Assembly: GCF_042685265.1 (NCBI RefSeq)
Contig: NZ_JBHUMX010000035.1
Direction: 5' to 3' (one strand)
Length of the DNA stretch: 64,000 nt
DNA from: Oceanobacillus_B kapialis
GTDB taxonomy: Bacteria; Bacillota; Bacilli; Bacillales; Amphibacillaceae
The notes beneath the pieces were generated by a model that saw only the letters and a program-made list of their open reading frames with translations, did no database searches and was not told the origin of the DNA. The stretch's first letter is position 1; each line of letters starts with the position of its first letter. The translations under genes were made by a program, and so were the position numbers. This document shows positions 36,005 through 44,565 of this stretch, piece after piece.

Positions 36005-36919
36005 CTATTTTAATACTCTCCTAGTCTTTCTTTTTTTAAAAGGGAAGTAAGTCGATACCATATAATTAATTAAAGCAATCCAAATAAAGGAAAAGGCGAC
36101 CAAATGAGCTGTCGTAAAGGTCTCGTTATACACGAATACGCCAAGGATCAGCATTATAGTTGGCGCAATGTATTGTAGGAATCCAATCATAGCCAATGGA
36201 ATTCTTCTTGCACCGCCAGCAAATAAAAGCAGTGGCACAGCTGTTACAATCCCTGCGCCGATGAGAAGTAGGTTGGAAGCCTCCAGGAATGTATTAGTCT
36301 GAAAAGCATTCTCTGGTAAAATAAATAAATAGATAACAGCAAATGGTGTGATAAACATTGTTTCAATTGTTAAACTTGAAAAAGCTCCTACATTTAGCCT
36401 CTTTTTAAACAACCCATACAACCCGAATGTCATTGCTAAAAGTAATGACACCCATGGGAAAACCCCGTAGCTCACAGTTAAAAATAAGACGCCTGCACCG
36501 GCGAGAATAAAGGAAAATAGCTGTCTTTTTGTTAATGTCTCTTTAAGGACGAGGATACCTAGCAAAATACTTATTAAAGGATTAATATAATAGCCGAGAC
36601 TAGCTTGAAGAACATGATCACTGTTAACGGCCCAAATAAAAATTAACCAGTTCAGGGTAATCATAATAGATGCAAAAGTGATCGCAATAAGCTGTTTCTT
36701 ATTAGTCAGGATCTCCTTACATTCTTTCCGTACAGTTGGCCATTTTCGCAGGAGTGCAATGAGTAAAAGCATAAAAATAAACGACCAAATAATCCGATGT
36801 GCTAAAATTTCACCTGCTGAAACATGGTTTACTGCCTTCCAATAAATCGGGAGAAATCCCCATAGCAAGTATGCCCCTGCAGTTAATAGGATTCCTGTTT
36901 GTTCTTGTTTTGTGTTCAT
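36005..36919 (-). CDS. rarD: RarD family EamA-type permease
   Basis: 304 aa, ten membrane segments in two EamA repeats. The start GILLTAGAYLLWGFLPIYWK and the phrase HRIIWSFIF are typical of RarD. E. coli RarD is linked to chloramphenicol sensitivity but the transported substrate is unknown; metabolite export is the usual guess for this drug/metabolite transporter group. AGAGGGG precedes the ATG. Divergent from the methionine gamma-lyase-like gene. Confidence 0.87.
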   Translation of the reverse strand: MNTKQEQTGILLTAGAYLLWGFLPIYWKAVNHVSAGEILAHRIIWSFIFMLLLIALLRKWPTVRKECKEILTNKKQLIAITFASIMITLNWLIFIWAVNSDHVLQASLGYYINPLISILLGILVLKETLTKRQLFSFILAGAGVLFLTVSYGVFPWVSLLLAMTFGLYGLFKKRLNVGAFSSLTIETMFITPFAVIYLFILPENAFQTNTFLEASNLLLIGAGIVTAVPLLLFAGGARRIPLAMIGFLQYIAPTIMLILGVFVYNETFTTAHLVAFSFIWIALINYMVSTYFPFKKRKTRRVLK

Positions 36920-37032
36920 GCCAACCCCTCTTTTCTAAATGGATTTATTATAAATGAGAGCTTCGTTGTATCAAATAAATTCAATTTTAAAAGAGTGTAA
37001 TTGAAAAAGCAAAAAGCATGTTTTGGAATTAA

Positions 37033-37046
37033 AGAAAACGCTTTCA
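37033..37046. promoter_or_regulatory. cre-like site between rarD and the methionine gamma-lyase-like gene
   Basis: AGAAAACGCTTTCA, one mismatch from TGNAARCGNWWNCA and nearly palindromic. It lies about 60 bp before the lyase gene, so CcpA may control that gene, rarD or both. Confidence 0.5.
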
Positions 37047-37107
37047 AAATCTTGGTCAATAGAATAAGATAATAATAGGTTACGAAATAATGCAGAGGAG
37101 GATCTTT

Positions 37108-38289
37108 GTGAAAAAAGATGAACGACATATCGAAACAGCAGTTATCCATGGAGGTTATGACTCGAAAGATATGCTTGGGAGTCTGACGCCACCTATCTTT
37201 CAGACATCCACCTACACATTTGCTACTGCACAGCAGGGTGAAAGACGCTTTGCAGGGGAGGAAGAAGGTTATATATATTCACGGTTAGGAAATCCCACAG
37301 TGAAAATACTGGAAGAAAGAATTGCGGCTTTGGAGCATGGAGAAAGAGGCCTTGCTTTTTCCTCAGGAATGGCAGCGGTATCGGCGGTATTGATTGCTTT
37401 AACGAAGGCGAATGATCATATACTATGTTCATCAGGTCTGTATGGTTGCACGTATGGTCTTTTAACAATGTTACAAGATAAATATCAAATTAGTCATGAT
37501 TTTTCATCAATGGATACAGAAGAAAGTATCCGAAACAAAATAAAACCTGAAACAGCATGTATTTATGTGGAAACACCAATAAACCCAACAATTCGACTAA
37601 TTGATCTAAAAATGGTGGCAAAGATAGCGAGAGAACACAATATCCCTGTTATTGTAGATAATACTTTCTCAACACCCTATCTTCAGAAACCGCTTAAACT
37701 TGGCTGTGATGTAGTGCTCCATAGCGCGACGAAATATATTGGTGGGCATGGCGATGTGATCGCAGGTCTTGTTGTTGGGAAAAAAGACTTTCTTGATACG
37801 ATAGCTATGACGACGCAGAAAGATATTGGAGGGGTTCTATCACCGTTTGATGCATGGCTGTTGCTTCGCGGTATGAAGACTTTGCCAATTCGAATGGATC
37901 GCCACTGTGATAATGCAGAGAAGATTGTTGAGAAGCTTAAGGACCACCCGAAAGTAACTGCAGTATATTATCCTAACAAAAACCATGTTAATGAACAGGA
38001 TACAGACAAACAGATGAAGCGAGGTGGCGGGGTAATTTCCTTTGAAATTCATGGATCTAAAGAAGAGGCACAACAATTGCTGAATCACCTGTCCTTTATA
38101 AAAATTGCTGTAAGTCTAGGAGATGCCGAAACGTTGATTGAGCATCCAGCAACCATGACACATGCCGTAATTCCAGAGGAAACACGCCTGGAGATGGGGA
38201 TTACTGATCAGCTTATAAGGTTATCGGCGGGTCTTGAATCGTGGGAGGATATTTGGAAGGACTTAGAACAAGCATTGAATAAGATATAA
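37108..38289 (+). CDS. Cys/Met-metabolism PLP enzyme, probable methionine gamma-lyase
   Basis: 393 aa from GTG 37108, after AGAGGAGGATC (the ATG at 37090 lies before that site). PLP lysine K209 in VVLHSATKYIGGHGD and SSGMAAVSA. SSGLYGCTYGLL places a cysteine (C114) at the position that marks methionine gamma-lyase, where cystathionine enzymes have another residue. The expected reaction is methionine to methanethiol, 2-oxobutyrate and ammonia; a cystathionine lyase role remains possible. A cre-like site upstream and the nearby RarD exporter hint at amino acid catabolism. Confidence 0.75.
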   Translation: MKKDERHIETAVIHGGYDSKDMLGSLTPPIFQTSTYTFATAQQGERRFAGEEEGYIYSRLGNPTVKILEERIAALEHGERGLAFSSGMAAVSAVLIALTKANDHILCSSGLYGCTYGLLTMLQDKYQISHDFSSMDTEESIRNKIKPETACIYVETPINPTIRLIDLKMVAKIAREHNIPVIVDNTFSTPYLQKPLKLGCDVVLHSATKYIGGHGDVIAGLVVGKKDFLDTIAMTTQKDIGGVLSPFDAWLLLRGMKTLPIRMDRHCDNAEKIVEKLKDHPKVTAVYYPNKNHVNEQDTDKQMKRGGGVISFEIHGSKEEAQQLLNHLSFIKIAVSLGDAETLIEHPATMTHAVIPEETRLEMGITDQLIRLSAGLESWEDIWKDLEQALNKI

Positions 38290-38304
38290 AATGGAAGAAA
38301 CTTT

Positions 38305-38331
38305 AAAAAGCTCCCGTGATGGGGGCTTTTT
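38305..38331 (+). terminator. Terminator after the lyase gene
   Basis: AAAAAGCTCCC-GTGAT-GGGGGCTTTTT. Confidence 0.85.
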
Positions 38332-38420
38332 GAGTGCTTTAATAAGTCAAAGAGTTTAAGTAATCCAATGACTCCTTCCAACTATAGGAAATATACAACC
38401 TGCTAAAATTCTTTTACCCT

Positions 38421-38571
38421 CCTTACCTGACTGTAAGCCCCCGCCTTCAAAAATGTGAAAAGCAATCAAGCATTCTAAGTGAGGGATCAACTGCCATTAA
38501 AAGTCTGATTCGTACAACTAACATTTGGTGGGGAGAGGAAAAGAGCCCCACCAAATGAAGATTCACTTTAT
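38421..38571 (+). repeat. Interspersed double-hairpin repeat, copy A
   Basis: Contains both hairpins: an upper one framed by GACTGTAAG and CTGCCATTAA, and the conserved lower one CATTTGGTGGGG ... CCCCACCAAATG followed by AAGATTCACTTTAT. The rest of the 38332-38710 gap holds no clear gene. Confidence 0.8.
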
Positions 38572-38710
38572 GGCATAATCTTGCTGTGCGGAGGGTAAAT
38601 ATATAAGATGGAATATATGCATAACGCCCATATGTTGTTTACTGGAAAGATATGCTATATTATGAGTGACCATGTTGGTCTTTGATTACGTTTTTGGAGG
38701 GAGCTTTAAA

Positions 38711-40153
38711 ATGGAGATCATGTCCTTGCTACTTGGATTTACTATTTTTATTAATATCGCGCTGGGCGTTTCTATTATCTTTTTGGAACGAAAGGATGCT
38801 ACATCTACTTGGGCATGGTTAATGGTATTATTATTTATTCCGATTATCGGATTCTTTCTATATCTTATCTTTGGTAAGCCTATTAGCAAGCGCAGGATCT
38901 TTACTTGGGACACGAAAAGCCGTCTTGGTGTGAAAAAGGCTGTTCAATCACAGTTACGTGCCATAGAAGAGGAGCGTTTTGAATTTAAGCATAAAGAAAT
39001 AGCAGAATATGAGGACCTCGTGTATTTACATTTGCGAAATGACGATGCCATTTTCACGCAAGATAATAGTGTGGACATTTATACGGATGGTGAAGAAAAG
39101 TTTGATGCCCTGATTCAAGACCTGCAGAAGGCCAATGATCATATACATCTCCTGTATTATATTTTAAGAAGTGATCAGCTAGGGAAAAGAATTGCCGAAG
39201 TCTTAATTAAAAAAGCGAATGAAGGAGTAGAAGTCCGTGTTTTGTATGATGATATGGGTTCAAGAACGCTTAAGCCGAAATACATAAGACGTTTACGCCA
39301 AGCGGGCGCGCAAGTAGAAGCATTTTTCCCACCGAAGATACCAAAAATCAACTTTAAGATTAACTATCGAAATCACCGCAAACTCGCCATTATTGATGGA
39401 AAAGTAGGCTATACTGGGGGATTCAATATAGGAGACGAATACCTTGGTAAGAAGAAAAAGTTCGGTTATTGGCGTGATACCCACTTACGTATATGTGGAG
39501 ACGCTGTAAAGAATATGCAAACACGCTTTATCTTAGATTGGAATCAAGCGTCAAGAAACCACATCCTTTATGATGAGCGTTATTACAGGAGCAAGCACAA
39601 GGGTGATGTAGGGATCCAGATCGTATCGAGTGGCCCGGATTCTGAGTGGGAGCAAATTAAAAACGGGTATATTAAGATGATTATGTCAGCGAAAGAGTAT
39701 GTCTACATCCAAACCCCTTATTTCATCCCTGATGAAAGCTTGAGAGATACGTTGAGAATCGCCACTCTATCAGGCGTCAAGGTAAGAATTATGATACCAA
39801 ATAAGCCGGACCACCCCTTTGTGTACTGGGCAACGCTCTCTTATATTGGCGATTTACTCAATGCGGGGGCAGAGATTTTTATATACCAGAATGGCTTTTT
39901 GCATGCGAAAACTATTATAGTGGATGGAAAAATAGCATCAGTAGGTACTGCGAATATTGATGTACGTAGTTTCCGTCTGAATTTCGAGGTAAATGCCTTC
40001 TTGTATGATAAGGATGTGACAGCAAGGTTAGTACAGGCGTTTAATGATGATATCAAATTGTCGACGCAAATGACGAAAAAGCTGTACGACCAACGCTCCA
40101 TCGGTATTCGCTTTAAAGAATCAATTTCCCGGTTATTATCACCAGTTTTGTAA
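38711..40153 (+). CDS. cls: Cardiolipin synthase
   Basis: 480 aa from ATG 38711 after TTGGAGGGAG; the frame opens earlier (38666) without a ribosome site. Two N-terminal membrane helices (FTIFINIALGVSIIF; WAWLMVLLFIPIIGFFLYLIF) anchor a cytoplasmic phospholipase D-type domain with two HKD motifs: NHRKLAIIDGKVGYTGGFN and LHAKTIIVDGKIASVGTAN. It condenses two phosphatidylglycerol molecules into cardiolipin and glycerol. Length matches B. subtilis ClsA. Monocistronic between two repeat copies. Confidence 0.93.
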   Translation: MEIMSLLLGFTIFINIALGVSIIFLERKDATSTWAWLMVLLFIPIIGFFLYLIFGKPISKRRIFTWDTKSRLGVKKAVQSQLRAIEEERFEFKHKEIAEYEDLVYLHLRNDDAIFTQDNSVDIYTDGEEKFDALIQDLQKANDHIHLLYYILRSDQLGKRIAEVLIKKANEGVEVRVLYDDMGSRTLKPKYIRRLRQAGAQVEAFFPPKIPKINFKINYRNHRKLAIIDGKVGYTGGFNIGDEYLGKKKKFGYWRDTHLRICGDAVKNMQTRFILDWNQASRNHILYDERYYRSKHKGDVGIQIVSSGPDSEWEQIKNGYIKMIMSAKEYVYIQTPYFIPDESLRDTLRIATLSGVKVRIMIPNKPDHPFVYWATLSYIGDLLNAGAEIFIYQNGFLHAKTIIVDGKIASVGTANIDVRSFRLNFEVNAFLYDKDVTARLVQAFNDDIKLSTQMTKKLYDQRSIGIRFKESISRLLSPVL

Positions 40154-40190
40154 AATACTAAGGGAAGCGCCTCTGAAATTATTTCATATT

Positions 40191-40305
40191 AAGCCTTTAT
40201 TGGCAGTAAGACCCGAGAGGTCAACTGTCAGTAAAGCTCCAATTCGTTCAACTAACATTTGGTTGGGGAGAGAAGGAAACCCCACCAAATGAAGTTTCCC
40301 TTTAT
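40191..40305 (+). repeat. Interspersed double-hairpin repeat, copy B (shortened)
   Basis: TTGGCAGTAAGACCC ... CTGTCAGTAAAG with the distal part of the upper hairpin deleted, then the lower hairpin CATTTGGTTGGGG ... CCCCACCAAATG and AAGTTTCCCTTTAT. Confidence 0.8.
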
Positions 40306-40377
40306 CCGATAGCTTGTGGTACGATATATCAAGTGAAAATACAAATCTTAATAAAGAACGGAAAAGGAGGCAGTGCG

Positions 40378-40893
40378 GTGGAGAAGAAACCATGCTCTGA
40401 ATCACTAACTGTAAAGACATCACATGTGTTACCACCAGATACGAACACACACGGCACGCTATTTGGAGGAAAATTAATGGCCCATATTGATGACGTGGCT
40501 GCGATCGCTGCAGTCCGGCATTCTAGAAAGCCTGTAGTGACCGCATCTACGGATTCAGTCGATTTCCTTCATCCTGTTAAAGAAGGAGATTCGATTTGTG
40601 TGGAGGCCTTTGTTACGTGGACGCATAATACATCAATGGAAGTATTTGTGAAGGCTGTAACAGAGGACCTGCTCACAGGGAATCGTAAAGTATGTACAAC
40701 TGCGTTTCTAACTTTTGTGGCAATTGATGAAGAAGGTCGTCCGATTCCTGTGCCACAGGTTTATCCTGTTACGGATCATGAAAAAAAGCTTCATGACAAT
40801 GGAGCGCTTCGTGCTGCCCATCGTAAAGAGAGAAGGAAACAATCAAAGGAGCTAGCAGAGGACTTTGGTACAAGCTTCCCATGGACTCGATAA
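40378..40893 (+). CDS. Acyl-CoA thioesterase (hot-dog fold, YkhA-like)
   Basis: 171 aa from GTG 40378, 8 nt after AAAGGAGG. A single hot-dog domain with the acyl-CoA hydrolase signature: NTHGTLFGGKLMAHIDDVAA and, later, VDFLHPVKEGDSI with the conserved Asp. Cytosolic hydrolysis of acyl-CoA is expected, chain length unknown. The basic C-terminal tail (AAHRKERRKQSKEL) is typical of the Bacillus YkhA type. Monocistronic with its own terminator. Confidence 0.85.
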   Translation: MEKKPCSESLTVKTSHVLPPDTNTHGTLFGGKLMAHIDDVAAIAAVRHSRKPVVTASTDSVDFLHPVKEGDSICVEAFVTWTHNTSMEVFVKAVTEDLLTGNRKVCTTAFLTFVAIDEEGRPIPVPQVYPVTDHEKKLHDNGALRAAHRKERRKQSKELAEDFGTSFPWTR

Positions 40894-40898
40894 TGAGG

Positions 40899-40926
40899 AG
40901 AAGCCTTCATAAAAAGGCTTCTTTTC
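40899..40926 (+). terminator. Terminator after the thioesterase gene
   Basis: AGAAGCCTT-CATAAA-AAGGCTTCT followed by TTT. Confidence 0.8.
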
Positions 40927-41005
40927 CATTTCGTTGTTGATAGGTTCGTATAGCCAAAAAAAGGGTATATATTCTAACAACCAATATAACAAGGAGGGTA
41001 ATAAT

Positions 41006-42433
41006 ATGACATTTTTTGAAAATATTATAAGTGATGTAAACGATGTCCTTTGGAGCTACATATTAATTATTGTTTTAATTGGACTTGGTTTATGGTTCAC
41101 GATTCGAACAGGTTTTGTGCAATTTCGTTATTTTCCTGAAATGATTCGTGTGCTTTTTGACAAGCGAACGATAAGTGCTTCTGGTAAGAGAGGGACATCA
41201 GCTTTCCAGGCTTTTGCTATTAGTGCTGCTTCACGTGTGGGGACAGGTAATATGGCAGGGGTTGCTACAGCTATCGCAGCAGGCGGACCTGGTGCTATAT
41301 TTTGGATGTGGCTCATTGCACTACTTGGGGCTGCCTCCGGTTTTGTAGAGAGTACGTTGGCACAGGTGTATAAAGTGCCGGAAAAGAATCAATATCGTGG
41401 AGGTCCTGCCTATTATATGGAAAAAGGGCTTAAAAACCGGAAGCTAGCTATTGCTTTTGCCATTATTATTACGATAACGTATGGTCTTATCTTTAATTCA
41501 GTTCAGGCAAACACAATTAGTTTGGCTTTTGCGGAAGAGTATCAGTTGAATAAATGGATACTCGCTGCTGTTTTATTCGTCTTTACCGCGATTGTTATTT
41601 TTGGCGGTATTAAAAGTATCGCGAATGTAGCGCAAATTATTGTACCTGTTATGGCGATTCTCTATATTTTTGTTGCGATCTATATTCTTGTCATTAATTT
41701 TACAGCTATTCCAGATATGATTTCCCTTATTTTTGCGAACGCTTTTGGAATTCGTGAAATAGCAGGGGGTGGATTTGGTGCAGCTATTATGATGGGGATT
41801 AAACGAGGGTTGTTTTCCAATGAAGCTGGGATGGGTAGTGTTCCGAATGCCGCTGCAACCGCAGAGGTAACACACCCGGTAAAACAAGGGCTTATTCAAG
41901 CTTTTGGTGTATTCTTTGATACAATTCTTATTTGTAGTGCCACAGGATTTGTGGTTATTACAGCAGGCAATTATGAAGGAAATGGGGATCTTGATGGAAT
42001 TCAGTTGACCCAGGATGCGTTTGCATTTCATATAGGTGATTGGGCAAGTACATTCATTGCCATCGCAATTCTGCTCTTTGCCTACAGTTCTATTTTAGGT
42101 AACTATTATTATGGTGAAAGCAACATTGCTTATATTAAAAATAGTAAAACCATCCTGTTCTTCTACCGATTTGCTGTACTTGCAATGGTAGTCTTTGGTT
42201 CGGTTGCTGCATTCGGTCTAGTATGGTCTATGGCCGACCTGGCGATGGCCGTGATGGCATTAATAAACCTGTATGCTATTACAAGGCTCTTTAAGATAGC
42301 TAACCGTTTGTTACAAGACTATTTAAAGCAACGTAAAGCTGGAAAGGATCCTGTCTTTTACAGAGATACACTTGAAGATCAAGAAGGTATTGAATATTGG
42401 GGCAGAGACCAAAGCGCAGAGAAAAATAAATAA
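41006..42433 (+). CDS. Sodium:amino acid (alanine/glycine) symporter, AGCS family
   Basis: 475 aa from ATG 41006 after AAGGAGGG; earlier in-frame ATG at 40934 is unsupported. About eleven membrane segments with family marks GTGNMAGVATAIAAGGPGA and SNEAGMGSVPNAAATA. These carriers import alanine, glycine or glutamine with Na+ (AlsT, GlnT). The substrate is not decidable. Monocistronic. Confidence 0.9.
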   Translation: MTFFENIISDVNDVLWSYILIIVLIGLGLWFTIRTGFVQFRYFPEMIRVLFDKRTISASGKRGTSAFQAFAISAASRVGTGNMAGVATAIAAGGPGAIFWMWLIALLGAASGFVESTLAQVYKVPEKNQYRGGPAYYMEKGLKNRKLAIAFAIIITITYGLIFNSVQANTISLAFAEEYQLNKWILAAVLFVFTAIVIFGGIKSIANVAQIIVPVMAILYIFVAIYILVINFTAIPDMISLIFANAFGIREIAGGGFGAAIMMGIKRGLFSNEAGMGSVPNAAATAEVTHPVKQGLIQAFGVFFDTILICSATGFVVITAGNYEGNGDLDGIQLTQDAFAFHIGDWASTFIAIAILLFAYSSILGNYYYGESNIAYIKNSKTILFFYRFAVLAMVVFGSVAAFGLVWSMADLAMAVMALINLYAITRLFKIANRLLQDYLKQRKAGKDPVFYRDTLEDQEGIEYWGRDQSAEKNK

Positions 42434-42452
42434 GACGTATAGTAGACAAAAC

Positions 42453-42479
42453 AAAAGCCGAGCATCAGCTCGGCTTTTT
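42453..42479 (+). terminator. Terminator after the AGCS gene
   Basis: AAAAGCCGAGC-ATC-AGCTCGGCTTTTT. Confidence 0.9.
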
Positions 42480-42489
42480 GAGATTTTAT

Positions 42490-42644
42490 CCCGCCTTAAT
42501 TGGCAGTAAGACCCCTACTTCAAGAATCCGGGAAATAATCAAGGATTCTAAGTGGGGATTAACGGCCAGTAAAGGCCCGATTCGTTCCACTAACATTTTG
42601 TGGGGAGGAAGGGAACCCCCCCACAAAATGAAGTTTCACTTTAT
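42490..42644 (+). repeat. Interspersed double-hairpin repeat, copy C (most complete)
   Basis: Upper hairpin: TTAATTGGCAGTAAGACCCC ... GGGGATTAACGGCCAGTAA with an inner GAATCC/GGATTC arm. Linker GATTCGTTCCACTAACATTT. Lower hairpin: TTTTGTGGGG ... CCCCCACAAAATG, then AAGTTTCACTTTAT. Its last bases supply the stop codon of the convergent HxlR gene. Confidence 0.85.
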
Positions 42645-42976
42645 ATAGTCGAATCTGTATTTAATTCTTCAACGGTAACATGGTTGTCAGCCCAGCATTG
42701 AATCTCTTCAATCACCGGTTTAAGTGCTCTTCCTTTGTCAGAAAGAGAGTACTCGATTCTCACCGGAAACTCTGAGTATATATTTCGTTCCACGATTCCT
42801 TCTTTTTCGAGCATTTTTAATCGATCAGAGAGTAATCGTCCGCTAATAGGTAAGTCCGATTCCATCTCCGAGAAACGCTTCGTCCCGCCGAGCAAATCTG
42901 ATAGTATTAAACCAACCCAGCGTGTGCTGAGAAGTCCCATTGCTTTTTCAAAACGTGGACATAATTTCTCCATGAT
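42641..42976 (-). CDS. HxlR-family transcriptional regulator
   Basis: 111 aa from ATG 42976 (GAGGTG six bases before; ATG 42982 sits on that site). A winged helix of the HxlR type: CPRFEKAMGLLSTRWVGLIL, RFSEMESDLPISGRLLSDRL, then a wing GIVERNIYSEFPVRIEYSLS. The single N-terminal cysteine is at the position used for thiol sensing in YodB/HypR relatives, so redox or electrophile sensing is possible. No clear target gene next to it. Its TAA stop lies in the end of repeat copy C. Confidence 0.82.
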   Translation of the reverse strand: MMEKLCPRFEKAMGLLSTRWVGLILSDLLGGTKRFSEMESDLPISGRLLSDRLKMLEKEGIVERNIYSEFPVRIEYSLSDKGRALKPVIEEIQCWADNHVTVEELNTDSTI

Positions 42977-43196
42977 CATCACCTCACTCTACGACGATAT
43001 GCTCTTTAAATGAATACTTCTACATTAATTACAAAAAGTAACTACTTTCTATTTATCATACCACAACTCTCTCTAAGCGTAAATAGAGACAGAAAACGAG
43101 GGAATATAGTCGCACTATTTGAAAAGTTATCTTGGTAATTTTCTTCGATTTATGAAATAATAACAATATAGGAAATTTATTATTGGAGGTATAAGC

Positions 43197-44435
43197 ATGG
43201 TTAGTCAACAAACTAAAGAAAAATATGCGGAGCTTGCACTTCGTAAAGGGGTTAATTTACAAAAAAATCAAGCATTAATGATCAACGCACCATTAGAGGG
43301 AGCAGATTTCACTAAAATCGTAGTGAGAAAAGCGTATGAAATGGGTGCGAAGGATGTACATATTAATTGGGTAGATGATGAGTTGACATTGTTAAAATAT
43401 GAAAATGCACCAGATGAAGTGATTGCATCCTATCCGGATTGGAAGGTGCAGTTACATGACAGCTTTGCTGAAGACGGAGCAGCTGTATTGAATATTCGCT
43501 CTACAAACCCGGATTTATTGAAGGATATTGACCCTACCAGAGTTGCTAAAGCAAATAAAGCAGCTGCACAAGCAATGAAAAATTTCCGTAAATATACGAT
43601 GAACGATAGAATTGCTTGGTCCATTATCTCGATCCCAACAGGTGATTGGGCTCAAAAGATTTTCCCTGATAAGACAAAGGAAGAAGCTATCGAAAGTCTT
43701 TGGGATGCCATTGTGAAAATTGTAAGAGTAGATCAGGAAGATCCAGTGGCAGCTTGGGATGCCCACAATGAGACGCTACGAACAGCTCGTGAAATTCTAA
43801 ATGAAAAGAATTATAAAAAGCTGTTATTTAAAGCACCTGGTACAGAGTTGGAAATGGAGCTTCCTGAAGGTCATATTTGGAAAGGTGGATCTGCCCAAAC
43901 AGAAGGTGGTACAACGTTTAATCCAAATATGCCTACAGAAGAAGTATTCTCCATGCCACATAAATACGGGGTTAATGGAACAGTAGCAAGCACCAAGCCA
44001 TTAAACTATGGTGGTAGCTTAATAAATAACTTCAGTTTAACCTTTAAAGATGGAAAGGTTGTCGACTTTAAGGCAGAACAAGGGGAAGACACACTGAAAC
44101 ATCTACTTGAAACAGATGAAGGGGCAACGCGTCTTGGGGAGATTGCTTTAGTACCACATGAGTCACCTGTTTCACAGTCAGGTTTAATCTTCTATAACAC
44201 ATTATTTGATGAAAATGCATCTTGTCATATTGCGTTAGGTAAAGCCTACCCAACAAACCTTGAAGGTGGTTCTGCAATGGATGAAGAGCAACTGGATAAG
44301 CATGGGGTAAACGATAGCCTGACACATGTTGACTTTATGATAGGATCTGAAAACCTGGACATCGACGGGGTGCTGGCTGATGGCTCAACAGAAGCTGTAT
44401 TCCGCAATGGAACGTGGGCTTTAAATGTAAAATAA
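43197..44435 (+). CDS. ampS: M29 family aminopeptidase
   Basis: 412 aa, cytoplasmic, full length for AmpS/aminopeptidase T. Metal-binding residues lie in the C-terminal domain: Glu in MELPEGHIWKGG region and EIALVPHESPVSQSG, His in NASCHIALGKAYP and HVDFMIGS (His-x-Asp). It removes N-terminal amino acids from peptides, downstream of uptake systems such as Opp. TTGGAGG precedes ATG 43197. Monocistronic. Confidence 0.92.
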   Translation: MVSQQTKEKYAELALRKGVNLQKNQALMINAPLEGADFTKIVVRKAYEMGAKDVHINWVDDELTLLKYENAPDEVIASYPDWKVQLHDSFAEDGAAVLNIRSTNPDLLKDIDPTRVAKANKAAAQAMKNFRKYTMNDRIAWSIISIPTGDWAQKIFPDKTKEEAIESLWDAIVKIVRVDQEDPVAAWDAHNETLRTAREILNEKNYKKLLFKAPGTELEMELPEGHIWKGGSAQTEGGTTFNPNMPTEEVFSMPHKYGVNGTVASTKPLNYGGSLINNFSLTFKDGKVVDFKAEQGEDTLKHLLETDEGATRLGEIALVPHESPVSQSGLIFYNTLFDENASCHIALGKAYPTNLEGGSAMDEEQLDKHGVNDSLTHVDFMIGSENLDIDGVLADGSTEAVFRNGTWALNVK

Positions 44436-44450
44436 TTAATTAATGGTAAA

Positions 44451-44489
44451 AAAGGGCGATCACTTGAACAACTCGAGTGATCGCCCTTT
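44451..44489 (+). terminator. Terminator after ampS
   Basis: AAAGGGCGATCACT ... AGTGATCGCCCTTT, 14-bp perfect stem with an 11-nt loop. Confidence 0.85.
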
Positions 44490-44495
44490 GCATGG

Positions 44496-44564
44496 TCCAA
44501 TTCGTTCAACTAACATTTGACGGGGGAGGAAGGGAAACCCCGACCAAATGAAGTTTCACTTTAT
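44496..44564 (+). repeat. Interspersed repeat, copy D (lower hairpin only)
   Basis: TCCAATTCGTTCAACTAACA, then ATTTGACGGGG ... CCCCGACCAAATG and AAGTTTCACTTTAT. Note the compensating changes in both arms, which keep the hairpin. It ends two bases before the recQ stop codon. Confidence 0.8.
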
Positions 44565-44565
44565 C

